Shown here piece by piece: positions 1 through 8,145 of a stretch of DNA of 43,112 bases (its first letter is position 1; every line of letters starts with the position of its first letter). This stretch comes from an uncultured Oscillospiraceae bacterium (GTDB lineage: Bacteria; Bacillota; Clostridia; Oscillospirales; Oscillospiraceae): assembly GCA_947630375.1 (NCBI GenBank), contig CANRHH010000064.1, positions 1 to 43,112 of the forward strand, written 5' to 3'. Position numbers and translations under genes: made by a program. The notes under the pieces are model-generated. The model had not been told where the DNA came from. It saw only the letters and a list, made by a program, of their open reading frames with translations, and ran no database searches.

Positions 1-1
1 G

Positions 2-292
2 CTGCTGGGCATCCGTCGGAACCGGAGCCGCACGGACCAGAGCTGGGAGCGGCAATATGCCGCCGCCAAGCGCTTTTACCAGGAGCACGGGCATCTGAAC
101 ATTCCGAAATGCTACGAGGGCGATGGGGGCAAGAGCCTGGGTTCCTGGCTCATCCGGCAACGGGAGAAGCGCCGGGAAGGCAGCTTGAGCCCGGAGCGCG
201 TCGCTCTGTTGGAGGAGATCTGCATCTCCTGGGTCGGGCCCAGGAGCCGGACAAGCGCCTATAAAAAATCAGAGAACAGAGCGCGACTATAA
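2..292 (+). CDS. Helicase-associated (HA) domain protein, C-terminal fragment
   Basis: The window opens inside a reading frame of 96 codons ending in TAA at 290-292. The visible part has the pattern of a helicase-associated domain (PF03457 type): a Trp followed by YAAAKRFYQEHGHLNIP, then LGSWLIRQREKRREG, LSPERVALLEE and a closing Trp. In this family such repeats sit at the C-terminus of large superfamily-2 helicases, often from mobile or accessory DNA, but they also occur as stand-alone repeat proteins. The start and any helicase motor lie outside the window, so it cannot be told whether this is a full gene tail or a remnant. The last 20 residues are basic and unlike the repeat. The next gene begins 19 bases later. 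Confidence 0.6.
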   Translation: MLGIRRNRSRTDQSWERQYAAAKRFYQEHGHLNIPKCYEGDGGKSLGSWLIRQREKRREGSLSPERVALLEEICISWVGPRSRTSAYKKSENRARL

Positions 293-311
293 ACGCAAGA
301 GGTTTGAGCAC

Positions 312-584
312 ATGGTATTTCACAGCGGAGGAAAACGGATTGACCTGTTTGCTTGGGGCCGGAAAGGGGCGGACAAGCCCACCGGGACAGGCGCGGAACG
401 GGACGAGAAAGAGTACTGCGTCCTGTGCCACGGGGACACCGGATATCGGAAGACGACCCCAATCGACCAGCGATCATACTATGTGGAAGGCTGTGGACAG
501 CTTTGCGAAGACTGCTATATGGAAACTTACTTAGTCCCAAAATCACACGACAAATTGGTGGGAATGGACAGATGGCAATCATAA
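312..584 (+). CDS. Small Cys-rich protein, probable zinc ribbon, overlapping the sugar transferase start
   Basis: A 90-residue frame starts at ATG 312, nine bases after an AAGAGG ribosome site at 297-302. The centre has two Cys pairs, YCVLCHGDTG and, about 25 residues on, CGQLCEDCY, with a conserved-looking YYVEG between them. This spacing suggests a zinc ribbon or rubredoxin-like knuckle. The frame overlaps the start of the following sugar transferase by 13 bases, which suggests translational coupling. I do not recognise a named family; a role as partner or regulator of the initiating transferase is only inferred from position. Good ribosome site and metal-ligand spacing argue that it is real. 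Confidence 0.55.
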   Translation: MVFHSGGKRIDLFAWGRKGADKPTGTGAERDEKEYCVLCHGDTGYRKTTPIDQRSYYVEGCGQLCEDCYMETYLVPKSHDKLVGMDRWQS

Positions 585-1294
585 GCCCGGAACTGAAAAT
601 CGTGGAGAACGGAGCCCCGCTTGAGGAGCGGAGGGAAAAAGAGAAGGTCATACTCCCTTTTGAAAAGGAAGGGGAATACTTTGTGGAGCCACTGGGGGAA
701 CTGCCGGATAAGCCGGTGTATGACTTCTTCAAGCGTCTCTTTGATATCGTCTTTTCTGCCTGTGCGCTGCTGGTGCTGGCAATTCCAATGGCGGTGATCG
801 CGGTGCTGGTGAAGTGCAGCTCTCCGGGGCCGGTGTTTTTCCGGCAGGAGAGGCTAGGGATGAACGGGGTAAAATTTAAAATTTTGAAGTTCCGGACCAT
901 GGTCTTGGATGCGGAACGGGACGGGGCCCAGTGGTCCAAGGGGAAAGAGGACAAGCGGGTGACGCCGGTGGGAGCGGTGCTGCGGAAGGTACGGGCGGAC
1001 GAGCTGCCGCAATTCTTACTTTGCCTGACAGGGAAGATGAGCCTTGTGGGGCCGAGGCCAGAGCGGGAGTGCTTTTACGATGAGTTTGAGACCTATGTGC
1101 ACGGTTTCCACGAGCGGCTGAAGGTGAAGCCGGGGATTACGGGCCTGGCCCAGGTAAACGGCGGATACGATCTGAAGCCGGAGGAGAAGGTGGTCTGGGA
1201 TATGGAGTATATTAAGAACCGCTCTCTGTGGCTGGATCTGAAGATCATATGGAAGACAGTGCTGATCGTACTGACGGGACAAGGGGCGAAGTGA
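572..1294 (+). CDS. Initiating sugar-phosphate transferase (undecaprenyl-phosphate glycosyl-1-phosphate transferase)
   Basis: This 240-residue protein belongs to the bacterial sugar transferase family (PF02397), which moves a sugar phosphate from a nucleotide sugar onto undecaprenyl phosphate, the first step of repeat-unit assembly at the inner membrane face. Visible marks are a single hydrophobic segment near residues 55-80, then the family motifs PVFFRQERLG, FKILKFRTM, RADELPQF, MSLVGPRPE, KPGITGLAQVNG and a C-terminal membrane-touching stretch. The length fits the short WcaJ/WbaP C-terminal type, without the extra N-terminal membrane bundle. I chose ATG 572 because upstream codons of this frame lie within the preceding gene and look random; a longer start at 353 is possible but unlikely. 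The next gene follows after two bases. Confidence 0.9.
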   Translation: MAIISPELKIVENGAPLEERREKEKVILPFEKEGEYFVEPLGELPDKPVYDFFKRLFDIVFSACALLVLAIPMAVIAVLVKCSSPGPVFFRQERLGMNGVKFKILKFRTMVLDAERDGAQWSKGKEDKRVTPVGAVLRKVRADELPQFLLCLTGKMSLVGPRPERECFYDEFETYVHGFHERLKVKPGITGLAQVNGGYDLKPEEKVVWDMEYIKNRSLWLDLKIIWKTVLIVLTGQGAK

Positions 1295-1296
1295 GA

Positions 1297-2121
1297 ATGA
1301 TCTTTGAGGAATACTCTGTCCTGATGTCTGTATATTACAAAGAAAATGCAGATTTCCTGAAACAAAGCATGGAAAGCATCCTCAGGCAAACGGTTCCTAC
1401 AGATGATTTCGTTCTGGTTTGCGATGGACCATTAACAGAAGAACTTGATGCGGTGATAGAACGGATGCAGGACCAAATCGGAGAAATACTGCGGGTAGTT
1501 CGTTTGAAGAAAAATGGCGGGCTAGGGAAAGCGCTAAACGAGGGATTGAAATACTGCAAGCATGAAATTGTAGCTCGCATGGACAGTGATGATATTTCAT
1601 TGCCGGACAGATGTGAAAAACAACTTCTGGTTTTTAAAAAAGATAAAAGGATAGACATTTGCAGCGGGACTGTTTCAGAATTTATTTTATATCCGGAGAT
1701 TCCGGATGCACTACGAGTTGTGCCAGAGACGCAGGAAGAAATTATACGATTTGCAAAATGGCGCAATCCTTTCAACCACCCTTGTGTCATGTATAAAAAA
1801 AGTGCTGTACAAACAGCAGGAGGTTATCAGGACTTCTATCTGTTGGAGGATTACTATCTATGGATCAGAATGATTCTGAATGGGAGCCAGGGCTATAATA
1901 TTCAAGAAGTTCTGCTGCATATGCGCGCTGGAGAAGGAATGTATAAACGCCGGGGTGGTATGAAATACGCAAAATCTCAAATTCGTCTGTTGCGATTTAT
2001 GTATGAAAGCGGGCTTATAAAATATAATGACTTCCTACTCGGAGGAGTCTTGCGCGGGACAGCGTCTATTTTGCCAAATACATGGCGAAAAAGTTTTTAT
2101 AAATCTGCATTAAGAGAATAA
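1297..2121 (+). CDS. Family 2 glycosyltransferase (AmsE-like)
   Basis: This 274-residue cytosolic GT-A enzyme likely adds a sugar to the lipid-linked repeat unit. It begins MIFEEYSVLMSVYYKEN, typical of the GT2 nucleotide-binding strand, and carries the metal-binding ARMDSDDIS motif near residues 110-118, preceded by GGLGKALNEGL. Further on, NPFNHPCVMYKKSAV and FYLLEDYYLWIRM match the acceptor and catalytic region seen in amylovoran AmsE and related enzymes. The start is ATG 1297, two bases after the preceding stop; an in-frame ATG at 1228 would overlap the sugar transferase by 67 bases and adds non-family residues. Donor and acceptor cannot be read from sequence. AT content rises abruptly from here. 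Confidence 0.85.
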   Translation: MIFEEYSVLMSVYYKENADFLKQSMESILRQTVPTDDFVLVCDGPLTEELDAVIERMQDQIGEILRVVRLKKNGGLGKALNEGLKYCKHEIVARMDSDDISLPDRCEKQLLVFKKDKRIDICSGTVSEFILYPEIPDALRVVPETQEEIIRFAKWRNPFNHPCVMYKKSAVQTAGGYQDFYLLEDYYLWIRMILNGSQGYNIQEVLLHMRAGEGMYKRRGGMKYAKSQIRLLRFMYESGLIKYNDFLLGGVLRGTASILPNTWRKSFYKSALRE

Positions 2122-2138
2122 GAGGCTTGTGAACAATA

Positions 2139-3221
2139 ATGAAAATTGGAATTTTGACATATTATGGCGTACATAATCATGGCGCAGTGATGCAGGCAAA
2201 TGCATTAAAACAAGTCCTGGCAGAAATGGGGCACGAAGTAAGTTTTTTGTCGTTTGACAGAGATTATAGATATATCTCTTCTCAGCAGAGAAACAAGTAC
2301 CAGATTAGTTTGAAGAGCATCCCATTTTACGTAAAGTATATGTGTCAGCGAGGGTTGCCAAATATTCTTTACAATGTAAAGAAAAGGGGAACACTTGATC
2401 GGTTCAGAGCGGAGTGTATGGGGAATCTGGTACCATATTCAGAATTTCATGGGGATGCTGTCATCATCGGAAGCGACGAGGTATTCAGCCTTGAAATCGG
2501 CTTCAATTCCATGCTGTTTGGATTGAGTCTGCCGGTTGAAAAGCGGCTTAGTTATGCGGCTTCCTTTGGGCCGACCACCCTTGAAGATATCGAGCGCAAA
2601 GAAATGACGGACGCTATCGCTGTGGGGCTCAAAGGGCTCAGTTCCTTAGGCGTGAGAGATCGCAATTCTCAGGATTTGGTTCAGAGCATAACAGGGAAGA
2701 ATGCTACCCTTGTCTGTGATCCGGTAATTCTCTACGGTTATAAAAAGGAGATGTCCGGAGATATAGCCTGTGGAAAATATGCGGTCGTCTATGCCTATGA
2801 CAGCCGTATGAATGATATGCAAGAAGTTGAGCAAATTAAGGCATTCGCTAAAAGTATGGGGCTGAAGTTGGTTTCAGTTGGCTTTTATCATCCTTGGTGT
2901 GACAGAAACGTGAATGTGAGCCCGTATGAGCTTTTGAAGTGGATCAAAGGGGCGGAAGTGTTGATCACGGATACCTTTCATGGAACAGTTTTTTCTATTA
3001 TTTGTAACACCCCGATGGTTGTGAAGCTGAGGAATAATTCCAATAAATTACACTTTTTGCTGGAAGAATACGGAATAGAGGATCGGATTACAGAAGATTT
3101 TTCCAATTTGAAGGAATTAGCTGCGCAACCGCTGGATTTTGAAAAGATAAACAAAATACTTGAAGCAAAAAGAACTGCGTCAAAGGCTTTCCTTTGTGAG
3201 GCGCTGGGAGAAAGAACATGA
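2139..3221 (+). CDS. Polysaccharide pyruvyl transferase family protein
   Basis: This 360-residue protein fits the polysaccharide pyruvyl transferase family (PF04230, CsaB/WcaK type), whose members transfer pyruvate from phosphoenolpyruvate to form a ketal on a sugar. Seen motifs are the N-terminal KIGILTYYGVHNHGAVMQA, the VIIGSDEVFS segment, ATLVCDPVILYG and the C-terminal ITDTFHGTVFS signature. It overlaps the FrhB-like gene by four bases (ATGA), a pairing repeatedly found in capsule loci of Firmicutes and Bacteroidetes. An acidic pyruvylated glycan is the simplest reading; some members act differently, so the donor is inferred. Confidence 0.85.
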   Translation: MKIGILTYYGVHNHGAVMQANALKQVLAEMGHEVSFLSFDRDYRYISSQQRNKYQISLKSIPFYVKYMCQRGLPNILYNVKKRGTLDRFRAECMGNLVPYSEFHGDAVIIGSDEVFSLEIGFNSMLFGLSLPVEKRLSYAASFGPTTLEDIERKEMTDAIAVGLKGLSSLGVRDRNSQDLVQSITGKNATLVCDPVILYGYKKEMSGDIACGKYAVVYAYDSRMNDMQEVEQIKAFAKSMGLKLVSVGFYHPWCDRNVNVSPYELLKWIKGAEVLITDTFHGTVFSIICNTPMVVKLRNNSNKLHFLLEEYGIEDRITEDFSNLKELAAQPLDFEKINKILEAKRTASKAFLCEALGERT

Positions 3222-4408
3222 CAATAATAGGAGATAGAGAATACTGCACGGGCTGCGGTGCTTGTGCGCAAGCCTGTCCTGCTCAATGCATCAGTTGGGT
3301 TCATGGAGAGCTGGGGTTCAGGTATCCAACTATTGACCCAGAAAGATGTATATCTTGCGGCAAATGCGAGAGCGTTTGTCCTATTGGGATGCAAGCTAAA
3401 AAACCAGATTATTGCAAAGCTTACGCAGCTGTCAATCATGAAAAAAACCTTTTGATGAACAGCACCAGCGGAGGTGTTTTTGCCGCTTTAGCAGAGTATG
3501 TCCTGGCAAAGAACGGCGTTGTATATGGCAGCATGATGCAGCCGGATATGACGGTACAACATGTTCGGATAGACCGGTGGGAGCAAATTGACAGGCTCCA
3601 GGGGTCAAAGTATGTCCAGAGCGATACCAACAATACCTTTTCTATGGTGGAAGAGGATTTAAAGGCAGGGCTTTTGGTGCTCTATACAGGAACGCCCTGT
3701 CAAATTGCAGGACTAAAAAAATTTCTTGGAAAAACATATAGCAGTTTGCTGACCGCCGATTTAGTTTGCCACGGAGTGCCGTCTCAGGCCTACTTTACAA
3801 AGTTTATTAAAGGGGTGGAAGAAGAACGGAATATAACAGTCACGGACTTCTTGTTCCGAAGCAAAAAGAATAAGGGCTGGGCGCTCAGTGGAGAATTGCA
3901 GTACTTAGATAGCTCTGGACAAAGCAAAAGCGAGCCGGCCCATTATTCGGACTCCTATTATTATTATTATTATTATCTGCGGACATCTATATATAGGGAA
4001 AGCTGCTATTCGTGTCCATATGCCTCTTTAAATCGCCCGGGGGATTTTACCATGGGAGACCTGTGGGGAGCAGAAGGTCTTGGATTGAAGCTGAATATAA
4101 AAAATGGGTGTTCTCTGCTGCTGGTTAACAGTCAGAAGGCTTCTGTTATATTGCCTAAATTGAAATTAGAAGTACAAGAGTTGCCGATAAATTTGGCGAT
4201 TGCGCATAATAACCAATTACAGCATCCTTCAGTTAAATCAAATGACCGCCCAGAGCGTGTGCGGGAATATGAGGAGAATACGGCTGCCCAGATGCAGAAA
4301 CGTTTTAAAGCAGAAAACAGAAAAGAAATCTTTATTGCTAAAGCAAAATATGCCGTCCCTACATGGGCGAGAAATATCCTGCTGGCAGTGAGGTATAGGA
4401 TAAAGTGA
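3218..4408 (+). CDS. FrhB-like 4Fe-4S protein (coenzyme F420 hydrogenase/dehydrogenase beta subunit family)
   Basis: The 396-residue protein starts with two four-cysteine clusters, CTGCGACAQACP and CISCGKCESVCP, typical of a 2x[4Fe-4S] ferredoxin, followed by the FrhB N- and C-terminal domains (STSGGVFAAL, YTGTPCQIAGLKKFL, CHGVPSQ, CPYASLNRPGDFTMGDLWG). Family members in F420 metabolism carry flavin and move electrons; those in polysaccharide loci sit beside pyruvyl transferases and their reaction is not established. Four-base overlap with the pyruvyl transferase suggests they act together. A run of seven tyrosines (positions 3956-3976) interrupts the middle of the protein. Confidence 0.85.
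   Translation: MTIIGDREYCTGCGACAQACPAQCISWVHGELGFRYPTIDPERCISCGKCESVCPIGMQAKKPDYCKAYAAVNHEKNLLMNSTSGGVFAALAEYVLAKNGVVYGSMMQPDMTVQHVRIDRWEQIDRLQGSKYVQSDTNNTFSMVEEDLKAGLLVLYTGTPCQIAGLKKFLGKTYSSLLTADLVCHGVPSQAYFTKFIKGVEEERNITVTDFLFRSKKNKGWALSGELQYLDSSGQSKSEPAHYSDSYYYYYYYLRTSIYRESCYSCPYASLNRPGDFTMGDLWGAEGLGLKLNIKNGCSLLLVNSQKASVILPKLKLEVQELPINLAIAHNNQLQHPSVKSNDRPERVREYEENTAAQMQKRFKAENRKEIFIAKAKYAVPTWARNILLAVRYRIK
3956..3976 (+). repeat. (TAT)7 microsatellite coding for seven tyrosines
   Basis: Seven perfect TAT codons lie inside the FrhB-like gene, between HYSDS and LRTS. Gain or loss of units would keep the frame and alter only the tyrosine run length. Confidence 0.95.
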
Positions 4409-4471
4409 ATGCTTGAGAAAAAAGAGTTTGAAGCGTAAAGAGTAAACAATAAAGGGAAGGTTACATGCAAT

Positions 4472-5620
4472 ATGAGATCATCTAATAAAATAATAATCCT
4501 TTTTTTCATAAATTCTTGTAAACGCAGTGGACCGACACAAATCTTGCTTAATATAATTGCTCATATAGACAGAGAGATCTTTGAACCATATTTGATCACA
4601 CTGTACAAAGAAGATGAAACATCACGTCTCAATGAGTTTCTACCGATTATAGAGAACCACCTTTTTGTTGAAACTTCAAAGCTCCAAATTCTGACGGGTA
4701 CGGATAGAAAACTGCGGGAGGCAGTAGAAACACTAAATCCGGATATCATACACTCTCATGGAGCGTTTTCAGATTATGCAGTGAGCAGAATCGCTTTTAA
4801 CAACCATATTATTACTTCTCACAATTTCGTATATGACGACTATCCCGCAAAGTATGGAGCGCTTAAAGGGAATGTTCTTGCAAAAATACATCTGTGTGCT
4901 ATGAGAAATGCAAGAGTGATATGCTGTTCCAAGAGCCTTTCGGAAATTTACCGTAAAAAGTTAGGCCTTGAATTTGGGTACATTTGCAACGGTGTAGAGA
5001 CAGACAAGTTCTTTCCTGCGCCGGATGGAGAAAAAATCGCAATCAGAACAGAATTGAATATTCCGGCGGATGCTTTTGTGTTTATATATACGGGGTCCTT
5101 TATACCGAGAAAAAATGTCTCTTTTCTGTTAGAAGTTTTTTCAAAGCGATTTAAAGAAATAAGTGAAAAAGTGTTTTTATTGCTAGTAGGCGGTGGCGTT
5201 CAGCTTAAAGAACTAAAAGAAAAATATAAAAAACAAAGAACAATCCTGTTTACTGGCCCGGTGAGAAATGTAGAACGCTATCTATGGGCTGCGGACATAT
5301 ATATATCTGCAAGTAAATCTGAAGGAATGCCCTGCGGTGTGCTGGAGGCGATGGCCACGGGATTGCCGGTCATATTGTCGGATATTCCGCAGCATAGAGA
5401 GCTGTTCGAAACGAACGAAAATATCGGGCAGATGTTTCGCCTAGGAGAAGAGAAAGACTGCCTGGAACAGATCGTGAAGCTTTTGAATGAGAGTCTGGAG
5501 CAAATGAGCGCAGAAGCGTTGAAGTGTGTGAAAACTTGCTATGATGCAAGGTCTATGAGCCAGAAATATCAGGCAGAGTATTTAAAAATTTGTGAAAAAC
5601 ATCGGCAAAACCAGGCGTGA
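4472..5620 (+). CDS. Family 4 glycosyltransferase (GT-B fold)
   Basis: The 382-residue protein is a retaining GT4 enzyme for repeat-unit extension. The N-terminal half starts with IIILFFINSCKRSGPTQIL, an acceptor-side Rossmann fold with a Gly-Pro loop, and has DIIHSHGAFSDY. The C-terminal half has FVFIYTGSFIPRKNVSFLL, LLVGGGVQLKEL and the nucleotide-sugar E-x7-E motif in SEGMPCGVLEAMATGLPV. Start ATG 4472 lies eleven bases after GGGAAGG (4454-4460). The stop overlaps the GTG start of the polymerase gene (GTGA), implying coupled translation. Confidence 0.88.
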   Translation: MRSSNKIIILFFINSCKRSGPTQILLNIIAHIDREIFEPYLITLYKEDETSRLNEFLPIIENHLFVETSKLQILTGTDRKLREAVETLNPDIIHSHGAFSDYAVSRIAFNNHIITSHNFVYDDYPAKYGALKGNVLAKIHLCAMRNARVICCSKSLSEIYRKKLGLEFGYICNGVETDKFFPAPDGEKIAIRTELNIPADAFVFIYTGSFIPRKNVSFLLEVFSKRFKEISEKVFLLLVGGGVQLKELKEKYKKQRTILFTGPVRNVERYLWAADIYISASKSEGMPCGVLEAMATGLPVILSDIPQHRELFETNENIGQMFRLGEEKDCLEQIVKLLNESLEQMSAEALKCVKTCYDARSMSQKYQAEYLKICEKHRQNQA

Positions 5621-6702
5621 AGGAAAAAAGAAATATGGTCTATGTATTTAATTTAGCCCTTATTTTTTTATATGCATTTGTTTTGAGATGCTGTCCGTTG
5701 GAAAAGAAAACAAAGGATATCGTTTTTCTGGTCCTTTGTTCAACGCAATTTGTGCTAATTGCAGGGACAAGGACGCCTTATTCGGGGGTCGATACATATA
5801 CTTACTATACCATATTTGCTCAAATTCACCATTATAGAAACCCGCTTGCCATACCAAATCGGGATATGGAGCTTTTATATTGCGGGTTATGCTGGATTAT
5901 TGGTCATCTGGGGTTGAGCTTTGCCTTTGTTAATTTTGTGATGGCTGCTCTCACCATGATATTCCTTTCTAAAGCAATTTACCGGATGAGCAGGAATGTT
6001 TTCTTCAGCATTTTCCTTTTCGTAGCTTTTTCTTTGTTTCAACAGATGATGGGGCAGTATCGCCAGATCCTGGCCTTGGCGATCTTCTTGTACGCGCTGT
6101 CTCTTTGGATAGAGGGGAAAAAGACGGAAACATGGATATACCTGCTGCTGGCGTCAGGTTTTCATATCTCCGTATGGTCAGTTATTCCTCTCTTTTTCAT
6201 GGCAAATGTTAAGTTAACGAAAAGGACTGTTTTTTTATACTTTTTAGCGGCCGCCATAGCGCTCCTCAGCATGAATGCGATCTATTCTCTCCTTTTGCAT
6301 ACTCCTTACGCCAACTATGTAGGGAGTATATACGATGTGATAGGGCAGAGGTCAACGATCCTTAACCTGCTGGTTCGTCTTGCACTGCTGATATTTGTGG
6401 GCTATTTTTACCAGACGATCAGCAAAAAAAGAGAAGATATAGATGTTTTCTATCATATGGCCCTATGCTGCACGGCCCTCCAGATTCTAACGACCCGCAG
6501 CAGTTTGTTTGGAAGGATCACGACTTACTATTTCAGCGCTTATCTTGTCCTGATTCCAGAGATCGTAGTCAAAGGCTATAAAAAGGTAGAGAACAGACAA
6601 ATTTTAAGCCTGTTTCTTCTGGTCATGTTCCTGCTTTGGTACTATGTGTATTTCCATGCAAATCTGGAATCCACGCACTATGAGAGCTATCTATTTGGTT
6701 AG
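5617..6702 (+). CDS. EpsG/Wzy-like polysaccharide polymerase
   Basis: This 361-residue polytopic membrane protein has roughly ten hydrophobic segments and the EpsG-family pattern (PF14897): an N-terminal helix, then a periplasmic-side TRTPYSGVDTYTYY segment, ELLYCGLCWIIGHLGLSFAF and a large loop with MMGQYRQILALAIFLYALS. EpsG/Wzy proteins join lipid-linked repeat units into polymer on the outer face of the membrane. The GTG start at 5617 gives a GTGA overlap with the preceding gene; ATG 5635, with a weak purine-rich site before it, is the alternative and would remove six residues. It is the only polymerase candidate in the locus. Confidence 0.8.
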   Translation: MKEKRNMVYVFNLALIFLYAFVLRCCPLEKKTKDIVFLVLCSTQFVLIAGTRTPYSGVDTYTYYTIFAQIHHYRNPLAIPNRDMELLYCGLCWIIGHLGLSFAFVNFVMAALTMIFLSKAIYRMSRNVFFSIFLFVAFSLFQQMMGQYRQILALAIFLYALSLWIEGKKTETWIYLLLASGFHISVWSVIPLFFMANVKLTKRTVFLYFLAAAIALLSMNAIYSLLLHTPYANYVGSIYDVIGQRSTILNLLVRLALLIFVGYFYQTISKKREDIDVFYHMALCCTALQILTTRSSLFGRITTYYFSAYLVLIPEIVVKGYKKVENRQILSLFLLVMFLLWYYVYFHANLESTHYESYLFG

Positions 6703-6830
6703 GTTAAAGAAAATATCAGTGGAGTTGTTAAAAAATGAAAATAAAAATTTCCAGGGAATAATATGAGGAACTTTTAATGGAAACCCTTATGATATAGGAA
6801 TTGAAAAAATTTACGGATATGTTCTGCTTT

Positions 6831-6859
6831 TTGGCGGAATCGAATGGATAAAGTATAAA
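6831..6859 (+). promoter_or_regulatory. Probable internal sigma-A promoter of the polysaccharide locus
   Basis: TTGGCG (6831-6836), 17 bases, then TATAAA (6854-6859), followed by a TATAAT at 6865-6870. It lies in the 183-base gap after the polymerase and just upstream of the next glycosyltransferase (ribosome site GAGAGGAAA, ATG 6886). It is the largest gap within the locus and probably begins a second transcript. The rest of the gap is AT-rich with no gene. Confidence 0.5.
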
Positions 6860-6885
6860 AATTGTATAATTCTTAGAGAGGAAAC

Positions 6886-8010
6886 ATGATGAGCTGCAAG
6901 GTTGCTGAATTTATTGGGAGTATTCAAGACAGCGGAGCAGAAACCTTGGTCAAAGATTATCTGTTAATGCTGGATAAAAGCAAGATAAAGTCGGTACTAA
7001 TTGTTTTAAGGAGAAATGAAAACTCTGCCAACGACCATGTCCTTGCAGAGGCAGGCGTGAAGATAATCTCCTTATTTAAACACAGTGAGGTCTTGTGGAA
7101 GACCATCCAGAAAATCAACTATTGGTGGTATGTGCCATTGGCTTTAAACAGGATCATTACCGAGGAAAAAATCGAGGTTTTACATATCCATTCCCAGCTG
7201 TTGAAGTATATCTGTGCAATCAGAAGCAAGCTAAAGCAAGTGAAGCTGCTTTACACATGCCACAGCTTACCGGCAAAGTATATCGGAAAAGAGCGGCCTT
7301 TGGAGCATTTTTGCGCAAAAAAGCTAATTCGGGACAACGGCCTGAGATTTATCGCGCTGCACGAGGATATGCGTAAAGAAATAAACAACATGCTAGGTGT
7401 AGACAATACGGTGGTGATACGCAACGGCGTTGATTTACACCGTTTTAGAGATGTGAAGGAGGAGAAAAGTGACATTCGGAAAAAGGAGGGAATTCCGGAG
7501 GAGGCATTTGTTATCGGCCATGTAGGCAGATTTTCTCCGGAAAAGAATCATGAATTTTTACTTAATGTATTTCAGAAAGTGTTGGAAACCAGAGAAGATG
7601 CTTTCTTGATCCTGGTGGGTGCCGGGCCCAGACAGACTGAAATTGAGGAAAAAATTCAAGATATGGGCATTCAGGACCGAGTGCTTATACTCTCGCACCG
7701 TTCCGATATTCCACAGCTGATGAAGGCCATGGACGTGTTTGTGTTTCCGTCCATATATGAGGGGCTAGGCATTGTGTTAATCGAGGCGCAGGTGGCGGGG
7801 CTACGATGCATCATATCAGATATAGTCCCTCAGGAGGCCTTTCAAAGCGACCTGGCTGTACCAATGAGCCTGAACGCCTCTCCTGAGGAGTGGCGCAAGG
7901 TGATTCTTGATGAAACAGTGAAGGGACCATGGAAAGGGAATCTTGATTTATATGATATGAACCGAGAAATTAAACGGGTGGAAAATCTTTATATGGGAGA
8001 AGAAATATAA
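6886..8010 (+). CDS. Family 4 glycosyltransferase (EpsF-like)
   Basis: The 374-residue GT-B enzyme resembles EpsF-type capsule glycosyltransferases. Its N-terminus reads VAEFIGSIQDSGAETLVKDY, followed by VLHIHSQLLKYICAI and LLYTCHSLPAKYIGKERP. The donor half has FVIGHVGRFSPEKNHEFLL, FLILVGAGPRQTEIEEKI and the E-x7-E motif in YEGLGIVLIEAQVAGL. Start ATG 6886 follows GAGAGGAAA. The protein is cytosolic and likely adds one sugar of the repeat unit; specificity cannot be assigned. It stands first after the putative internal promoter. Confidence 0.88.
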   Translation: MMSCKVAEFIGSIQDSGAETLVKDYLLMLDKSKIKSVLIVLRRNENSANDHVLAEAGVKIISLFKHSEVLWKTIQKINYWWYVPLALNRIITEEKIEVLHIHSQLLKYICAIRSKLKQVKLLYTCHSLPAKYIGKERPLEHFCAKKLIRDNGLRFIALHEDMRKEINNMLGVDNTVVIRNGVDLHRFRDVKEEKSDIRKKEGIPEEAFVIGHVGRFSPEKNHEFLLNVFQKVLETREDAFLILVGAGPRQTEIEEKIQDMGIQDRVLILSHRSDIPQLMKAMDVFVFPSIYEGLGIVLIEAQVAGLRCIISDIVPQEAFQSDLAVPMSLNASPEEWRKVILDETVKGPWKGNLDLYDMNREIKRVENLYMGEEI

Positions 8011-8145
8011 TTAATCCACTTTAAATAGGAAAACCCAGTATGATTAGATAAATACAGCGAATCTTGCTGAATGGTATGGCGATTTATTTTTATAAAAAAT
8101 GCTGTACAGTTTATCAATTTCCCCGCAGAAAGGGAGTGTGATCCT

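Noticed and set aside
353-571. Upstream extension of the sugar transferase to 353
   Set aside because: The added 73 residues are Arg/Gly-rich, overlap the zinc-ribbon frame and do not resemble the family.
3956-3976. CRISPR or tandem array
   Set aside because: It is a simple triplet run in a gene; no spaced repeats of CRISPR type were seen anywhere in the window.
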